A DNA stretch of 25,230 nucleotides from an uncultured Acetatifactor sp. (lineage in GTDB: Bacteria; Bacillota; Clostridia; Lachnospirales; Lachnospiraceae): contig CAJGCP010000030.1 in the NCBI GenBank assembly GCA_904501885.1, positions 1 to 25,230 of the forward strand, read 5' to 3'. The translations under genes were made by a program, and so were the position numbers. Under the pieces are notes generated by a model. That model was given only the letters and a program-made list of their open reading frames with translations. It did not search any database and had not been told where the DNA came from. This document shows, one piece after another, positions 6,764 to 15,983 of this stretch. Every line of letters begins with the position of its first letter. The stretch's first letter is position 1.

Positions 6764-9532
6764 TCAACGCGCAGTGATGTCGTTGACATTCATTGCAAAA
6801 TTAGAATTCTGCGCAAGTCGCACCACTTCTCCACTGGTCATTGCATCAAACTGTTCCAGCGTCCACTGATCTGCAGGCGCAAACTCGTCACTCTGCACAT
6901 ACTCTAATAATCGTTGTCGCAACCAAACTGCCGCAGGGTCCGCATCCGCAAAATGGAATGCACACACAAACAATCTGCCCGTCCCCACTTTGCACTCAAA
7001 CATTGCCGTCTGGCGAATGGCGTATTTGTGGGAGGAAGCCACATCAACGATGGGATGGAAGGGAATGTCATCCTGCTCAAAGCAGATTGCATTACCGCCC
7101 TCTAACAGGCGTCGAAACTGCCAACCACAGAATCCTTCATGAGGGAAGCCCCTAAACACCGGGTGGTCATCTATCACTGTGGCCAGATTACCCGACGTTC
7201 TTCCTGCCAATCCAATACGGAATGAGGTAGGCAGACAATTAAATGGTCCGGCACCTAATAGCAACACATCCTTCCCTTTCTGCAGTGCCCGCTTCAATTC
7301 CTCTGCAGTCATACCTTCACTTACGATGAGATTGGCTTCCGTTTGCATCTCACATGATATAGCTTCCGGAAAAAGGTACAGTTCCCACTCATTCTCGGCA
7401 AACATCCCATCCGTAGTCAGGGTGATATATAGTCTCATTTTTTCAGGCTTTTCTACCTGTGGCAAAATCGTTTTATAATCAAAAACCTTTCCCACCCCTG
7501 GCATGATATCCGAAACAACGACATTCTTGCGATTGATTTCCTCTTCCGCGAAGGAAAGTACGACCTCTAACTGTGCATCCCGGAGCACATCCCCTCCATA
7601 ATACGAAGTCCATACGCCAAAGGAAAGTTCCTGTCCGGAGGTAAAATTAAAATCGGTTTCTAAATCAGTCAAAACTACGGTTTCCGAGTTATACATCCGT
7701 ACATTTCTGACTGTCTCTCCGGGCTTTAATTCAAAGAATTCATTCATCATCCCCACTTCATAGCCAAAGGTGTGCCAATGGGTATCAATAGGACCAAGAA
7801 AATCAAATCCGGCCATATTTTGACAACGACGCGCCAGTTCAAAGCAATGCTTTCGCACCCTGCGCTGCCATTCCGATGAATTCTTAAAATACAAAGGTGC
7901 CCTGTGAAGCAGTCCTTTTTCCTGCAAATGCCTTCTAATAGATGGCAATCGATCCGTTTTGCCCATTCGGGTACCCTCATATCGACTTTCCAAACTCAGG
8001 TCCACGTAGGTGCCATCAATACAAATCTCGTGGCTGAGGCGGGGCTTTTGATATACACTGCTCCATTCATCCAATAGCCTCACACTACCCTCTACAGACT
8101 CATAACTGAGCAGTCCCAAAGGATAGCTGTTATATAGATCGGAGAATTCAGAAACTCTCCGAAATCTTTTCGGATGATGCTTGAAAGGTGTTTCCACCGT
8201 CTCTGACTGCTGATTCGGTTCCTCCCAGTAGTATTCCAACCCACGCATGGCACTCATAGGGGAAAACAATGCATCTGTATTTTTATGCACTTCTTCCCCA
8301 CACAGGGCAATATGCTCAATAAAATCATCGTCCATCAACAACTCATTGCCACAACAGTAGATAACAACCGACGGATGGCGACGACAAAATTTCACGATTT
8401 CTTCCCATTCAGAAAGCGTTGTGTTATTCGGACTTTCCACTTGTATCAACATACCAAGTTCGTCTGCCGCCTGCATATATTCCTCCACAGGGACAAAGGT
8501 ATGGAAGCGGATAAAATTAAATCCCAATTCCTTTTCCTTACGAATCATCTCACGATACATTTCGATATCATGATGAGGATGGACGGTTTCCGAAAAATGT
8601 CCATGCTCACAGATTCCCCTTAAGAAATATGGCACACCATTCAATTGCAGGTGCACGCCGTCCGCTAAAAGCCTGCGCACGCCAAAGGTCCGATATAAAA
8701 CGACCTCTTTGCATGTAATCTCTAATCCGTATAATTTCGGTTGTTCCGGACTCCATCTCGACAGTTTTTCCGTAGGAAAACTAAAGTCTCCGTCTGCCTC
8801 ACCGGACAGAATAACCCTTTCTGCGTCTATCACCTTCCATGTATACACACAGTCCTCATTGCTCATCGTTTCATCTGTTATGGTGTGTACAAATACCTCA
8901 TCGCATTTTTCCGAAATAAGGACCACCACATCTTTCAACAGGCTCTTATAAGCACGAAGTTCTACATCTCCTGTGATTCCTCCGGTATACTCATTGGAGG
9001 CGCGAGAGGTAATACCCACTACAGGACGTCCGGCATATCCTGCCAGTCGATGGTTGGACACAGCGAGAATCAAGACATTCATTCCGGAAATCATTACATT
9101 CTTCGGTATCAGAATATCAAAAGGTGTGCTGTATCCCTCGTGATGGCCCACATAGCAATCATTCAACCATACGGAAACCGTATTTTGAACACCCTCAAAA
9201 TGTAATACCATCCTATCCGCATCTTCTGTATACTTAAATTCTTTACGATAAAATACTGTCCCCTGCACATTTTCCAATGCCATATCCGACGCCATGTCCT
9301 TGATTGGATAGCTCTGGGTTCCAAATTTGGGATTTATATATAATGGTTCGGAAACAGGCAGTTTCTTAAGCACCGGAAGCATGTCCTCCCAATACCCGGG
9401 AACCGCAAATTCCACCCTCGCAGAATATTCTCCCAGTGAACATTCCTTCCATGGATTTTCTGTTCCTATATACTTCTCTGCGCTATATGCCATTTCCCAT
9501 GCGCCGTTTAGGCTGTAGGCGGTGTATTCCAT
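6764..9532 (-). CDS. Glycoside hydrolase family 2 enzyme (second GH2 of the locus)
   Basis: A 922-residue cytoplasmic GH2 enzyme (beta-galactosidase/beta-mannosidase/beta-glucuronidase superfamily) with no signal peptide. It starts with the GH2 sugar-binding jelly roll (YSLNGAWEMAY, residue 5 on) and an Ig-like domain. The TIM barrel follows from about 290. E397 in YCCGNELL is the expected acid/base, and E502 in PRLSHEI is a candidate nucleophile. The C-terminal part (about 730-890, around DVLLLGAGPFNCLP) resembles a glutamine-amidotransferase-like Rossmann domain. I chose the ATG at 9532 because AAGGAG lies six bases upstream; an upstream GTG at 9574 lacks such a site and would extend into a hairpin. 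It is the last gene of a three-gene operon. The exact substrate cannot be read from the sequence. GH2 membership is firm; the nucleophile assignment is tentative. Confidence 0.88.
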   Translation of the reverse strand: MEYTAYSLNGAWEMAYSAEKYIGTENPWKECSLGEYSARVEFAVPGYWEDMLPVLKKLPVSEPLYINPKFGTQSYPIKDMASDMALENVQGTVFYRKEFKYTEDADRMVLHFEGVQNTVSVWLNDCYVGHHEGYSTPFDILIPKNVMISGMNVLILAVSNHRLAGYAGRPVVGITSRASNEYTGGITGDVELRAYKSLLKDVVVLISEKCDEVFVHTITDETMSNEDCVYTWKVIDAERVILSGEADGDFSFPTEKLSRWSPEQPKLYGLEITCKEVVLYRTFGVRRLLADGVHLQLNGVPYFLRGICEHGHFSETVHPHHDIEMYREMIRKEKELGFNFIRFHTFVPVEEYMQAADELGMLIQVESPNNTTLSEWEEIVKFCRRHPSVVIYCCGNELLMDDDFIEHIALCGEEVHKNTDALFSPMSAMRGLEYYWEEPNQQSETVETPFKHHPKRFRRVSEFSDLYNSYPLGLLSYESVEGSVRLLDEWSSVYQKPRLSHEICIDGTYVDLSLESRYEGTRMGKTDRLPSIRRHLQEKGLLHRAPLYFKNSSEWQRRVRKHCFELARRCQNMAGFDFLGPIDTHWHTFGYEVGMMNEFFELKPGETVRNVRMYNSETVVLTDLETDFNFTSGQELSFGVWTSYYGGDVLRDAQLEVVLSFAEEEINRKNVVVSDIMPGVGKVFDYKTILPQVEKPEKMRLYITLTTDGMFAENEWELYLFPEAISCEMQTEANLIVSEGMTAEELKRALQKGKDVLLLGAGPFNCLPTSFRIGLAGRTSGNLATVIDDHPVFRGFPHEGFCGWQFRRLLEGGNAICFEQDDIPFHPIVDVASSHKYAIRQTAMFECKVGTGRLFVCAFHFADADPAAVWLRQRLLEYVQSDEFAPADQWTLEQFDAMTSGEVVRLAQNSNFAMNVNDITAR

Positions 9533-9550
9533 AATTGGCTCCTTCATGCC

Positions 9551-9574
9551 AAAAGTGGCCGGTTTCCCGACCAC
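9551..9574 (-). promoter_or_regulatory. Intercistronic GNRA-capped hairpin followed by a T run
   Basis: On the minus strand, GTGGTCGG (9574-9567) pairs with CCGGCCAC (9562-9555), eight base pairs with one G-U, around a GAAA tetraloop and directly followed by TTTT (9554-9551). It sits between the surface lipoprotein stop (9582) and the GH2 ribosome site (9544-9539). It could be a weak partial terminator or an RNA-end stabiliser that sets the ratio of the two products. The function is inferred from structure only. Confidence 0.5.
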
Positions 9575-9581
9575 CTGGCGA

Positions 9582-12500
9582 TTAATCAGTTACATAAATC
9601 TTTACATTATCAATGTAGAATTTGGTATCCAAATCCTGGGTTGCACCATCTGCCAATGTTTCTGAATTAATTCTGAAACGGATATGTCCCAAAACAGAAG
9701 ATTCATTGGCATACAAAGCATTCACCTCTGTCTCGATTTGGTTGCCGTTGATGTAATAGGTAAATTTCTTGGTTTCTCTATCCACCACCACTTTCAGGTG
9801 CGTGAAACTTCCCTTCGTGTACGGTGTGGTCAATTCGATTGCACCACTACTTCCTGTATTTACTCGTCCGATGCCGGCATCGGACACCATAAATCTCGCT
9901 ACGGAATAATTGCTTGTGGAATTGAGGTACACGCCATATCCTGTCGTCTTGACACCTTCCCCTTTGATGGCCATATCCAACTCTACCACGGCATATTTTC
10001 CATCAGTGACGGGACTTCCTATAGAAATTTCTTCTCCCGCATTCAGCATCAGGCTGAAATTCAAATCGCGGATGGTTGTGTCTTTGGGATTGTCCACCAC
10101 GTTGACGCTTGTCACCGGGGTGAACTCCATACAATAATCTGTTGCGGCTGCGTTTGCGTCCACCGTGCTCTTCGCTACCACTTTGCTGTATCTCTTGTAA
10201 TTACCACAAGCCAGTTTGCCATACCAATGAGTTCCCGTCAACGCGTTTAAGCCGGTGTCAAGGGCTGCCCCGTCAAAATTCATATTTACCAGATAAGGAT
10301 CCTGTGTAGGTGCTGCTGTGGGTTCTGCCGTAGGTGCCGGGGTTGCCGGTGCTGCAGTTGCAGGGGCAGGTGTCTGGGTTGCCACGGGGTCTTGCGTGGG
10401 AGCAGGTGTTGCCGTTGCCACGGGCACTTGGGTGGGTACAGGTGTTGAAGTCGCGGTCGGTGCCTGGGTAGGTGCCACAGGCAAGGCAGCCGTCTCATAT
10501 ACCTTTACATTGTCCACATACAATCGGGTATCAACACCTTCCGATGCTTCCGTGGGCAACTGGAACAGGATTGCGCCGAAGTTTGGCGTATCCATAAAGA
10601 GTGCGGTCAGTCCTGTCTCAATCACAACTCCATTCCAATAGTAGGTATATTCTCTGGTCTGTTTATCCACCACAAATTTCAAAGTGCCAAATTCACCCTT
10701 GGTAACTGCCGGGCGTTTGCTCTCGTCATTCAGCACATTAGAAGATACAAAACGTGCCAAATCCGTATCGTTCAGCTGGAATCTGCCCACGGAGCGGTAA
10801 CCACCACCGCGTCTCTGGCTAAAATAAATTCTGTAGCCGCCGTTCTTGCTATCCTGACCTTTGACTGCCAAATCCATCTCTGCGACAATATATCGCTCGC
10901 CAATGTAGTTATCTCCGTAGAGATATGTATTTTCAACACTGAGATTGATAAACGCATTTGTCTCAATGCTGGTGTTATAGGCAAATTCCAAACAATGGTC
11001 GTCCGCCTGTGCGTTAGGATCTACCTCTGTTTTTGCCACCACCTTCACATTAGCCTTGTAGGCACCCTCTGCCACCTTTGCTTCATACTTGGTAGTAGAG
11101 GTCTCGGCAAATATGGTTCCCACCGCATAGCCGTCATAGGTTTCATTCACAGGATAAGGGTCCGGGGTTGCCGTAGGCGCTGGAGTTGCTGTGGGCACCG
11201 GCACATTGGTGGGTCTGGGGGTAGGCTCCGCCTTCGGCTCCTCAATGTATACCTTCAGGTTATCCAAGTACAACTTGCTATCCTGTACACTTGCATCCTC
11301 TACATTCGCTGTAAACAGGACGGTTCCGAAGTTAGGTGTGTTGGGATACAAAGCCGCAACACCTTTTTCAATCAATTCATCATTTACATAATAACTATAC
11401 TGTTTGGTCTGTTTGTTCATCACCATCTTCAGATGTACAAACTTGCCCTTCTCCACTTCGGTACGAAGGGTAGGGTTGACCAAATTGTTAGCGTCCACAT
11501 ATCTTCCAATCTCTGTGTCTGTCAATAGGAATCTGCATACGGACTGGTATCCGCCACCGGTCTTCTGACTTAAGCTGATACGATAGCCGGCCGGCTTACC
11601 ATCGATTCCACCGACAGCCACATCCATCTCTACTACGATGTTTTTATCTTCCTGACCACTGCCCAGCTCGTGGATAACAGAACTCTCCAGCACCAAACGG
11701 AAGTTTCCTGCGTAATCTACAGCCGGATTATAGGTCAGTTCCATACACTTATCCTCAGCAGCCGCTGTAGGGTCAATCACAGTTTTATTCACCACCTGGG
11801 AGAAGGAACGATACAAACCTTCTGCAATGCTTCCTTCATAATGGTCCTTGCCGGTATTCATCAGCGTAGTTCCCACTTGGTAACTATCGTAGTTCTCATC
11901 AATAGGATATGACAGCCATTCGGGTTTTGGCGTGGGGGGAGGGAGCACCTCCTGCGACATCATTTCCTCGTATGCCGCATGGGTCAACTGGTAAATCTTC
12001 AAGTTGTCCATGAACATTTCTGCACTGGTTTCCTGAGCTTCATTGGGGGTGCCGATATAGATAGCTCCAATGTTGGGCACATTGCTACCATGGAAGAATG
12101 CAATGTCCTTCTGCAATAAATCTCCGTTATAGTAATAGTGGAAGGTTCTTTGTTTTTTGTCGATGACAAAAGTCAATGTGACAAATTCGCCGTCACCCAC
12201 AATCTTTTGGGTACTCTTATCGTGGGAATCATTATTTATCTTGCGAAGAACACGATAGTCTTCTGTAATCTTCACTCTGGCTGCTGAATGGTACTGGCTG
12301 TTTTCGGGACGTCTGCTGATAAAGATATCAAAGCCGTTTTCCTTGCCCTGCATGTTCTTTACAGCGATGTCCATCTGAATCACCATCAACAGGTCGTCGG
12401 CCTCAGGACCTACGGTCTGTATTTGGTCTTCATCCAAATACAGATATAATTTACCATCCAAATTGTACTTCTTGACATAGGGGAATCTCATACATCCATA

Positions 12501-15500
12501 TCCCTCATAGTCAGGGCGTACCCAGTTCTTGGGAACTACCTTCCAGTCGTCCCTATATTTTTCTGTGATACCATTGATATACCAGTTGAATTTTTCAGTG
12601 GTAATATTTTCAATGGGCGTTTTGGTCTTATGATTGAAATTCTCATCTACGATAGTATCAATAAAATTCGCCGTCACATAGATGCGATAAACCACATCCT
12701 CACCATCCACATGCATTTCAATGGTGCCGGGAATGGTGTTGGGTGTGTCTACGATAACCTCTTTACCGCAATAACTGGTTGCCTCTACCAGGGGCATCTG
12801 TGTGATTCCCTTATACAAATCAACCTCGTAGGAAAGGGTGCTGGCATTGAACGCATCATAGGGTGCTCCGTCAATGGTGACGGACTTGATCATCCAATCT
12901 TCCATCTCTGCAACGGTCACGGTAAGCACCGCAAACTGTGTATCGGAGGTAACCTTAATCTCCGCGGTACCAATACCGGTTGTGTACAATCTACCCTGAT
13001 CATCCACCTCCACAACAGAACCATCGGAGGTTTCCCAGATAAATCTTGTAGAATCTGCATTGTAGGGTGAAATCTCCGGAAGCAATCTATTGGTGCCGGA
13101 AATGTCTATGTATCGTGCTACCTGCTCAAATATGCCTGCCGCCATGTCCTTTGTGACGAAATCATTGGGGCGGAAAGTGTCCTCCTCCAGATCCACCATC
13201 AAGCGGTAGTTCGTGGCAATGTCTGCATCATCCTTTGCCCATGCAGGAATGGTATCTGCATCGGAAATACGGTACAGCGCATTGGCAATATTGTAGGTTT
13301 CGTTGGGATTCTTTGCCTGCAAAGCCTTGACGATGACATGGGCCATCTGGGCTCTGATTACTTGCTGGTTTGCACTAAACTCATTGATTCCAAGGCTCTC
13401 ATAGTTCTCAAAACCGTAGAGGCGGGTTACCATTTGAGCCAATTCCCCATGGGTAATTACCTTTTCCGGGTGGAACAGTCCGTCCGTCTCTGCACCCATG
13501 ACACCAATGGCAGTCATCTGGCGGATTGCCTTGGATTCCTGTGCTGTATTCAAATCTTCGAAATCGGTTGCCGGAAGATTATCCACAGCAATGGTGTACT
13601 CTTCGCGATCGAAAGCAACCTTCTTTATTTTTCTCTTTGCTCTGCCGTAGAACACCGCGTTTTCATCAGCCTGGCCCATTCCATCGTGAACACTATCCGT
13701 TCCGCCATGGGTCAAATCCAGGTTGATGTCATTGACAAAGCCCTGCGCCATTGCTTCTGCACAGAAAACAGCATAAAACTCAGGGGTATCAAAACGTACA
13801 TAGGGAGCGGAAGAGGATTTCACAAACAATCCCTTCTCCGGCTTATAATACGCTGCCACGATATTGTCTGCCATTCTGCATGCCAGTTTGAAGTACTGTT
13901 CATTACCTGTGTATTTGTATAACTTGATAACCGCTACGGTATCCTCGGGACTCTTGTTGTTAGTCAGCAGATTGACATTGGGATTCTCGCCCATGGCAGT
14001 ACCCAAATCACCCAAATCCACATTCTGTCCCCAAGCCCGAGCAGCTGCCCAGATTTCAGCTTCTATATCCGCATCCTCCGGCTTCAGGATGCTACACACA
14101 TCAATGGTACTGATAAACGCTCCCTCCCATACAGACTCATTCTCTGCGTAGGTAGCGCCTTCATTCAGATAATATCCGCCTCGTTGTGCAATCAACTGTT
14201 TGCCATCTTTTCCCTCATTCAAGTCAGTACCATCGTTCAAAATCGGAGTCTTGAACAGATGATTGACAGGATCATAGATGTAGCGGGCACAAGAAAGCAT
14301 ATTCTTCTTTACAAATTCATAAATCTTTTCATTTCCGGTATAGCGGTAAATTTCCGTAAAGTTCTGAGGACCATAGCCTGCAGTACACTTTAAGGATGTA
14401 CGGCGTACCAGGGAGTTTGCACCTGCAATTTTAAAATCATCCATGGTGGCATTCTTAAAATCAAAACCGGATTTGGTCACAAAATCTGCACCGATGAACT
14501 GATACAGGAATCTATCACCACCATATATATTGTCGTCGGTCAGGGAACCGTATTCTTCACCAATCAACATGGTATCCGGATTGCCTACACCGATATACTT
14601 ATCCAAAAGTCTCTCGCCCCAAACTGCATACTTGGGATCCCCGGTCATCTCGGAAAGGAACCATGCCGCTTCCATCAAATCGTTACCGGTCGACATAAAT
14701 GGATGGTAACTGGATGCTACATACGGATCCGGATTCGTGTACTCACTATCCCATGCATCCAAGATAGGAGTGTCCCAATTGGCGTGACGGTTCATAGTCA
14801 AAGCCGTCCAGTCATAAATATGTCCATTCCAATAAGCAGTGATAAATCTCTTGGTTCCTTCAGGATCTGCCTTCCACATCAGTTCCCAGGGCACCTGGTA
14901 GTCCTTGGTTTCATGATACTGGCAGTTTACTTTACCCTGCATGACATCCACCAAGCTGTGTCCGCCTGCGTATAACAAGCCGGAACTATCCACCAAGCCC
15001 GGTGTATCATATCTGAATTTGATCTGCTCTAACGCAATTTCCGAATACTCGGGATTGCCCGTCATCAGCGACATTCCGTCCAATGCTTTGAGAAAATTAA
15101 ACTGTGCGTATAGATTGGACTGATAGTATTCATTATTTGTACCTTTGTTCCAAATGGTAGGTTCAAAAGTATCAATATTCAATCCATCCACAAACAAATT
15201 AGGGTATAAAGCGCCCTCAATATTACGTCCATACTTCAGTGCTGTATTAATGTGTCCCATCAGGGCATCCATTCTGGAACTGGGTCCATGGACTACCACA
15301 TCGTGGCTCATCATGTACTCTCTGGACACCTTGTCTGCCATATCCACATAACCTGCTGCGGTACCTGCGGTTTTACCTTCATTGATACCGTGGTTCACAT
15401 AGTGCGCAATGATGGCATTTACATCATCTCCATAAGCCGCCTTTACATCGGGATAGCTTTCTGCATACACCCAAGGGTCAAACAGTTTACCTTCGTCTCT

Positions 15501-15983
15501 GCCTTCATATATACCGTGCGTCAGATAATGATCCACATATCCATCCCAATTGTCACCGTATGCAGCCTGCAAATCAGGGTATGCTTTTCTGTATTCTTCA
15601 ACATTTAAGATTTTATGTACCCAGTCGCGGCCGGAGGGCAAATTCACCCCAGACACAGCCGTCTGTCCCTCTTCCACATTCACCGCCTGGTCTGTTTCAG
15701 GCTTTTCGTCTACCACCACATCCGGGTCTGAAACTTCTTCTCGGATTTCCGAAAAACTGCCTGCTTCAGACTCATCCGTACCTTCCAAAGACTCCACCGA
15801 TACATCATCTGCGGAACCTTCAGTTTCGTCCAGGTATGATTCCAACTGCTCAAGTTCCTCACTGGTCAAATCAGACAAACCGGAAGGAATCTCTACCCCT
15901 TCAGGTACCTGACATGCAGTAAGAATCATAGTCAAAGCCAATGCAATGGCTAAAATACTAACCGGTTTCTTCGAGCATTTCAT
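9582..15983 (-). CDS. Giant surface lipoprotein: YPD repeats, alpha/alpha-toroid domain, S-layer homology repeats and four concanavalin-like domains
   Basis: A 2133-residue exported protein. The signal peptide ends in a lipobox (LTAC, Cys24), followed by an acidic linker to about 115. Two copies of a roughly 38-residue repeat (YPDLQAAYGD / YPDVKAAYGD) span about 128-207. Residues about 210-750 form a helix-rich domain rich in Trp, Tyr and His, looking like an alpha/alpha toroid of lyases or glycuronyl hydrolases; its family is unclear. S-layer homology motifs span about 805-957 (degenerate TRAE sites such as ITHGELA and VIRAQMA), then a Big_2-like Ig domain (about 960-1027) and a cadherin-like beta-sandwich (about 1030-1105). 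Four related LamG/concanavalin-like domains lie at about 1108-1334, 1358-1581, 1609-1832 and 1897-2133, the last three joined by Pro/Thr linkers. The likely role is glycan binding and perhaps cleavage at the cell surface. Its ATG overlaps the upstream GH2 stop (ATGA), with AGGAGGAC upstream. Confidence 0.8.
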   Translation of the reverse strand: MKCSKKPVSILAIALALTMILTACQVPEGVEIPSGLSDLTSEELEQLESYLDETEGSADDVSVESLEGTDESEAGSFSEIREEVSDPDVVVDEKPETDQAVNVEEGQTAVSGVNLPSGRDWVHKILNVEEYRKAYPDLQAAYGDNWDGYVDHYLTHGIYEGRDEGKLFDPWVYAESYPDVKAAYGDDVNAIIAHYVNHGINEGKTAGTAAGYVDMADKVSREYMMSHDVVVHGPSSRMDALMGHINTALKYGRNIEGALYPNLFVDGLNIDTFEPTIWNKGTNNEYYQSNLYAQFNFLKALDGMSLMTGNPEYSEIALEQIKFRYDTPGLVDSSGLLYAGGHSLVDVMQGKVNCQYHETKDYQVPWELMWKADPEGTKRFITAYWNGHIYDWTALTMNRHANWDTPILDAWDSEYTNPDPYVASSYHPFMSTGNDLMEAAWFLSEMTGDPKYAVWGERLLDKYIGVGNPDTMLIGEEYGSLTDDNIYGGDRFLYQFIGADFVTKSGFDFKNATMDDFKIAGANSLVRRTSLKCTAGYGPQNFTEIYRYTGNEKIYEFVKKNMLSCARYIYDPVNHLFKTPILNDGTDLNEGKDGKQLIAQRGGYYLNEGATYAENESVWEGAFISTIDVCSILKPEDADIEAEIWAAARAWGQNVDLGDLGTAMGENPNVNLLTNNKSPEDTVAVIKLYKYTGNEQYFKLACRMADNIVAAYYKPEKGLFVKSSSAPYVRFDTPEFYAVFCAEAMAQGFVNDINLDLTHGGTDSVHDGMGQADENAVFYGRAKRKIKKVAFDREEYTIAVDNLPATDFEDLNTAQESKAIRQMTAIGVMGAETDGLFHPEKVITHGELAQMVTRLYGFENYESLGINEFSANQQVIRAQMAHVIVKALQAKNPNETYNIANALYRISDADTIPAWAKDDADIATNYRLMVDLEEDTFRPNDFVTKDMAAGIFEQVARYIDISGTNRLLPEISPYNADSTRFIWETSDGSVVEVDDQGRLYTTGIGTAEIKVTSDTQFAVLTVTVAEMEDWMIKSVTIDGAPYDAFNASTLSYEVDLYKGITQMPLVEATSYCGKEVIVDTPNTIPGTIEMHVDGEDVVYRIYVTANFIDTIVDENFNHKTKTPIENITTEKFNWYINGITEKYRDDWKVVPKNWVRPDYEGYGCMRFPYVKKYNLDGKLYLYLDEDQIQTVGPEADDLLMVIQMDIAVKNMQGKENGFDIFISRRPENSQYHSAARVKITEDYRVLRKINNDSHDKSTQKIVGDGEFVTLTFVIDKKQRTFHYYYNGDLLQKDIAFFHGSNVPNIGAIYIGTPNEAQETSAEMFMDNLKIYQLTHAAYEEMMSQEVLPPPTPKPEWLSYPIDENYDSYQVGTTLMNTGKDHYEGSIAEGLYRSFSQVVNKTVIDPTAAAEDKCMELTYNPAVDYAGNFRLVLESSVIHELGSGQEDKNIVVEMDVAVGGIDGKPAGYRISLSQKTGGGYQSVCRFLLTDTEIGRYVDANNLVNPTLRTEVEKGKFVHLKMVMNKQTKQYSYYVNDELIEKGVAALYPNTPNFGTVLFTANVEDASVQDSKLYLDNLKVYIEEPKAEPTPRPTNVPVPTATPAPTATPDPYPVNETYDGYAVGTIFAETSTTKYEAKVAEGAYKANVKVVAKTEVDPNAQADDHCLEFAYNTSIETNAFINLSVENTYLYGDNYIGERYIVAEMDLAVKGQDSKNGGYRIYFSQRRGGGYRSVGRFQLNDTDLARFVSSNVLNDESKRPAVTKGEFGTLKFVVDKQTREYTYYWNGVVIETGLTALFMDTPNFGAILFQLPTEASEGVDTRLYVDNVKVYETAALPVAPTQAPTATSTPVPTQVPVATATPAPTQDPVATQTPAPATAAPATPAPTAEPTAAPTQDPYLVNMNFDGAALDTGLNALTGTHWYGKLACGNYKRYSKVVAKSTVDANAAATDYCMEFTPVTSVNVVDNPKDTTIRDLNFSLMLNAGEEISIGSPVTDGKYAVVELDMAIKGEGVKTTGYGVYLNSTSNYSVARFMVSDAGIGRVNTGSSGAIELTTPYTKGSFTHLKVVVDRETKKFTYYINGNQIETEVNALYANESSVLGHIRFRINSETLADGATQDLDTKFYIDNVKIYVTD
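9585..12662 (-). repeat. Four tandem copies of a concanavalin/LamG-like domain inside the lipoprotein gene
   Basis: Approximate units are 12662-11982, 11912-11241, 11159-10488 and 10295-9585. Each contains the same ordered signatures: an opening N-x-D/N-x-Y/F-D-G-like strand, E/Q-MD-x-A-V/I-K near the middle, an I/V-x-D-K-x-T/Q-K/R-x-F/Y-x-Y-Y strand and a closing D-N-L/V-K-V/I-Y. Units 2 and 3 are the most alike; units 1 and 4 have diverged. This points to internal duplication of a carbohydrate-binding module. Boundaries are estimated from the protein translation. Confidence 0.75.
10296..10487 (-). repeat. Low-complexity Pro/Thr/Ala/Val linker tract between concanavalin-like domains 3 and 4
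   Basis: About 64 codons encode repeated PTQ-A/V-P, ATATPAPTQ and TPAPTA-type motifs (residues about 1833-1896). A shorter related tract at 11151-11240 separates domains 2 and 3, and a short proline-rich one near 11910-11951 separates domains 1 and 2. The underlying DNA is repetitive (ggtgcc, gttgcc, gcaggt units on the plus strand), so its length could vary between strains by slippage. It probably acts as an extended, possibly glycosylated spacer. Confidence 0.7.

Noticed and set aside
9684..10250. Plus-strand open frames opposite the lipoprotein gene, also near 10995-11528, 13338-13922 and 15252-15608
   Set aside because: All are antisense shadows of a continuous 2133-codon gene with coherent domains and have no ribosome sites or family motifs.
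10296..10487. CRISPR-like or satellite repeat array
   Set aside because: The repetition is in frame, encodes a Pro/Thr linker and has no regular repeat-spacer structure.
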